From Treponema sp. (GTDB taxonomy: Bacteria > Spirochaetota > Spirochaetia > Treponematales > Breznakiellaceae), in contig JAIROE010000130.1 in the NCBI GenBank assembly GCA_031257715.1, positions 1 through 5,784 on the forward strand: DNA of 5,784 nucleotides, read 5' to 3'. The position numbers and the translations under genes are program-made. Positions within the stretch are counted from its first letter, which is position 1, and every line of letters starts with the position of its first letter. Positions 5,250 through 5,784 of the stretch are shown piece by piece. The notes below the pieces were generated by a model that made no database searches, had not been told where the DNA came from, and saw only the letters and a program-made list of their open reading frames with translations.

Positions 5250-5784
5250 TCATTCGCCCCGAATCCAGGCCCTGATCTCCTCTTCGTTGTCGTCGTACAG
5301 ATCCGCCTTTATCCCCATGTACTTGCAGGCTTCATACAGGACGGGCGTTACATTTCCGTAAGTCGCCGTGCAGTGATGAATATAGGGCCCCTCGACGATC
5401 TTCGTTTCAAGGCGTTTCCAGTTTTTCACTTCTATCCACAAGTATGTGCCCAGATTGTAGGGGCCGTCTATTGCCCGCGCGTTTCCCAAAAGGAGGCTGT
5501 ATTCGCCGTTGTCCCCGTCAAAGCGGGCGATGGTAAGTTCCCCGTGTTTCGCCTCCGCGGATACGGCGCCGGGAAAATCAAAGGCCAGGGGTTTGCAGAG
5601 CGCGGGCCTGTTTTTTGCGGCCGCGAGGGGCCAGGGGCCGCAGTGCTGCAGCAGTTCGCCGTTGTCGTTTTCGGGATGACGTACGGTCCAGTCGGCAAAG
5701 AGAACGGGATCTTTGCCCAGGGAAGCGGCCTGTACCAGAAGCGATGTTATCGCGCCGTGTATGTCGGTCTCGCAGACTACGGGG
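5250..5784 (-). CDS. L-fucose isomerase-related sugar isomerase (FucI/AraA-like, COG2407 type), C-terminal 177 residues
   Basis: The N-terminal part lies beyond the right edge; I read 177 residues to the TGA. Family members of this shorter type are about 450-500 residues, so roughly 60% is missing. Such enzymes interconvert an aldose and its ketose with Mn2+ in the cytoplasm. Visible conserved blocks (fragment numbering): VCETDIHGA (3-11), FADWTVRHPENDNGELL (29-45), HCGPWP (47-52), YNLGTYLWIEV (109-119), EGPYIHH (131-137) and VLYEACKY near the C-terminus. Glu5, Asp31 and His136 or His137 are the candidates for the Glu/Asp/His metal ligands known in E. coli FucI. It precedes the kinase by about 35 nt, giving the usual isomerase-kinase pair. 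The substrate (L-fucose, D-arabinose or another aldose) cannot be settled from the C-terminal part. Confidence 0.9.
   Translation of the reverse strand, partial: PVVCETDIHGAITSLLVQAASLGKDPVLFADWTVRHPENDNGELLQHCGPWPLAAAKNRPALCKPLAFDFPGAVSAEAKHGELTIARFDGDNGEYSLLLGNARAIDGPYNLGTYLWIEVKNWKRLETKIVEGPYIHHCTATYGNVTPVLYEACKYMGIKADLYDDNEEEIRAWIRGE

Noticed and set aside
1..5784. tRNA, rRNA, riboswitch, CRISPR or transposable-element content
   Set aside because: Nearly all bases are in recognised protein genes, and the one intergenic stretch is under 100 nt and explained by terminator and promoter signals.

Overview
The window is a block of carbohydrate-catabolism genes, all on the minus strand and very tightly packed. 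In transcription order (right to left) it holds: the 3' end of a FucI-like sugar isomerase; a glycerol-kinase-like FGGY sugar kinase; a short AT-rich intergenic region with a probable terminator and a strong sigma70-type promoter; an NAD-dependent homoserine-dehydrogenase-like oxidoreductase with a C-terminal SAF domain; a zinc-dependent medium-chain (sorbitol/threonine-type) dehydrogenase; a stand-alone SIS-domain sugar-phosphate isomerase of the KdsD/GutQ type; and the 5' part of an RpiR-family regulator that runs off the left edge. No RNA genes, insertion sequences, CRISPR arrays or transporters were seen.

The organism is bacterial, with moderately high GC in the genes, AT-rich gaps and strong purine-rich Shine-Dalgarno sites. 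The gene types are common in anaerobic, gut-type carbohydrate fermenters such as Spirochaetes (Treponema/Sphaerochaeta-like) or Firmicutes. This is a weak inference and no marker gene fixes the taxon.

There appear to be two transcription units. The right-hand one (isomerase, kinase) ends near 3712 and is followed by a weak hairpin and a T-rich tract on the minus strand. The left-hand one starts from a promoter reading TTGAAA, 17 bp, TATACT at 3662-3634 and covers four genes that overlap or nearly touch (17 nt overlap, short gap, 4 nt ATGA overlap). A 13-bp palindrome overlaps the -35 box and is a candidate operator for the RpiR regulator encoded at the end of the same unit.

Functionally, the isomerase and kinase would convert an aldose to a ketose and then to a ketose phosphate. 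The SIS protein looks like a ketose-phosphate/aldose-phosphate isomerase. The two NAD-type dehydrogenases would oxidise or reduce a polyol, sugar or sugar acid, and the RpiR protein would sense a phosphorylated intermediate. This enzyme combination matches no textbook pathway I can name. The kinase has lost two of the glycerol-contacting residues of GlpK, so the substrate is probably not glycerol. The exact substrate cannot be read from the sequence.
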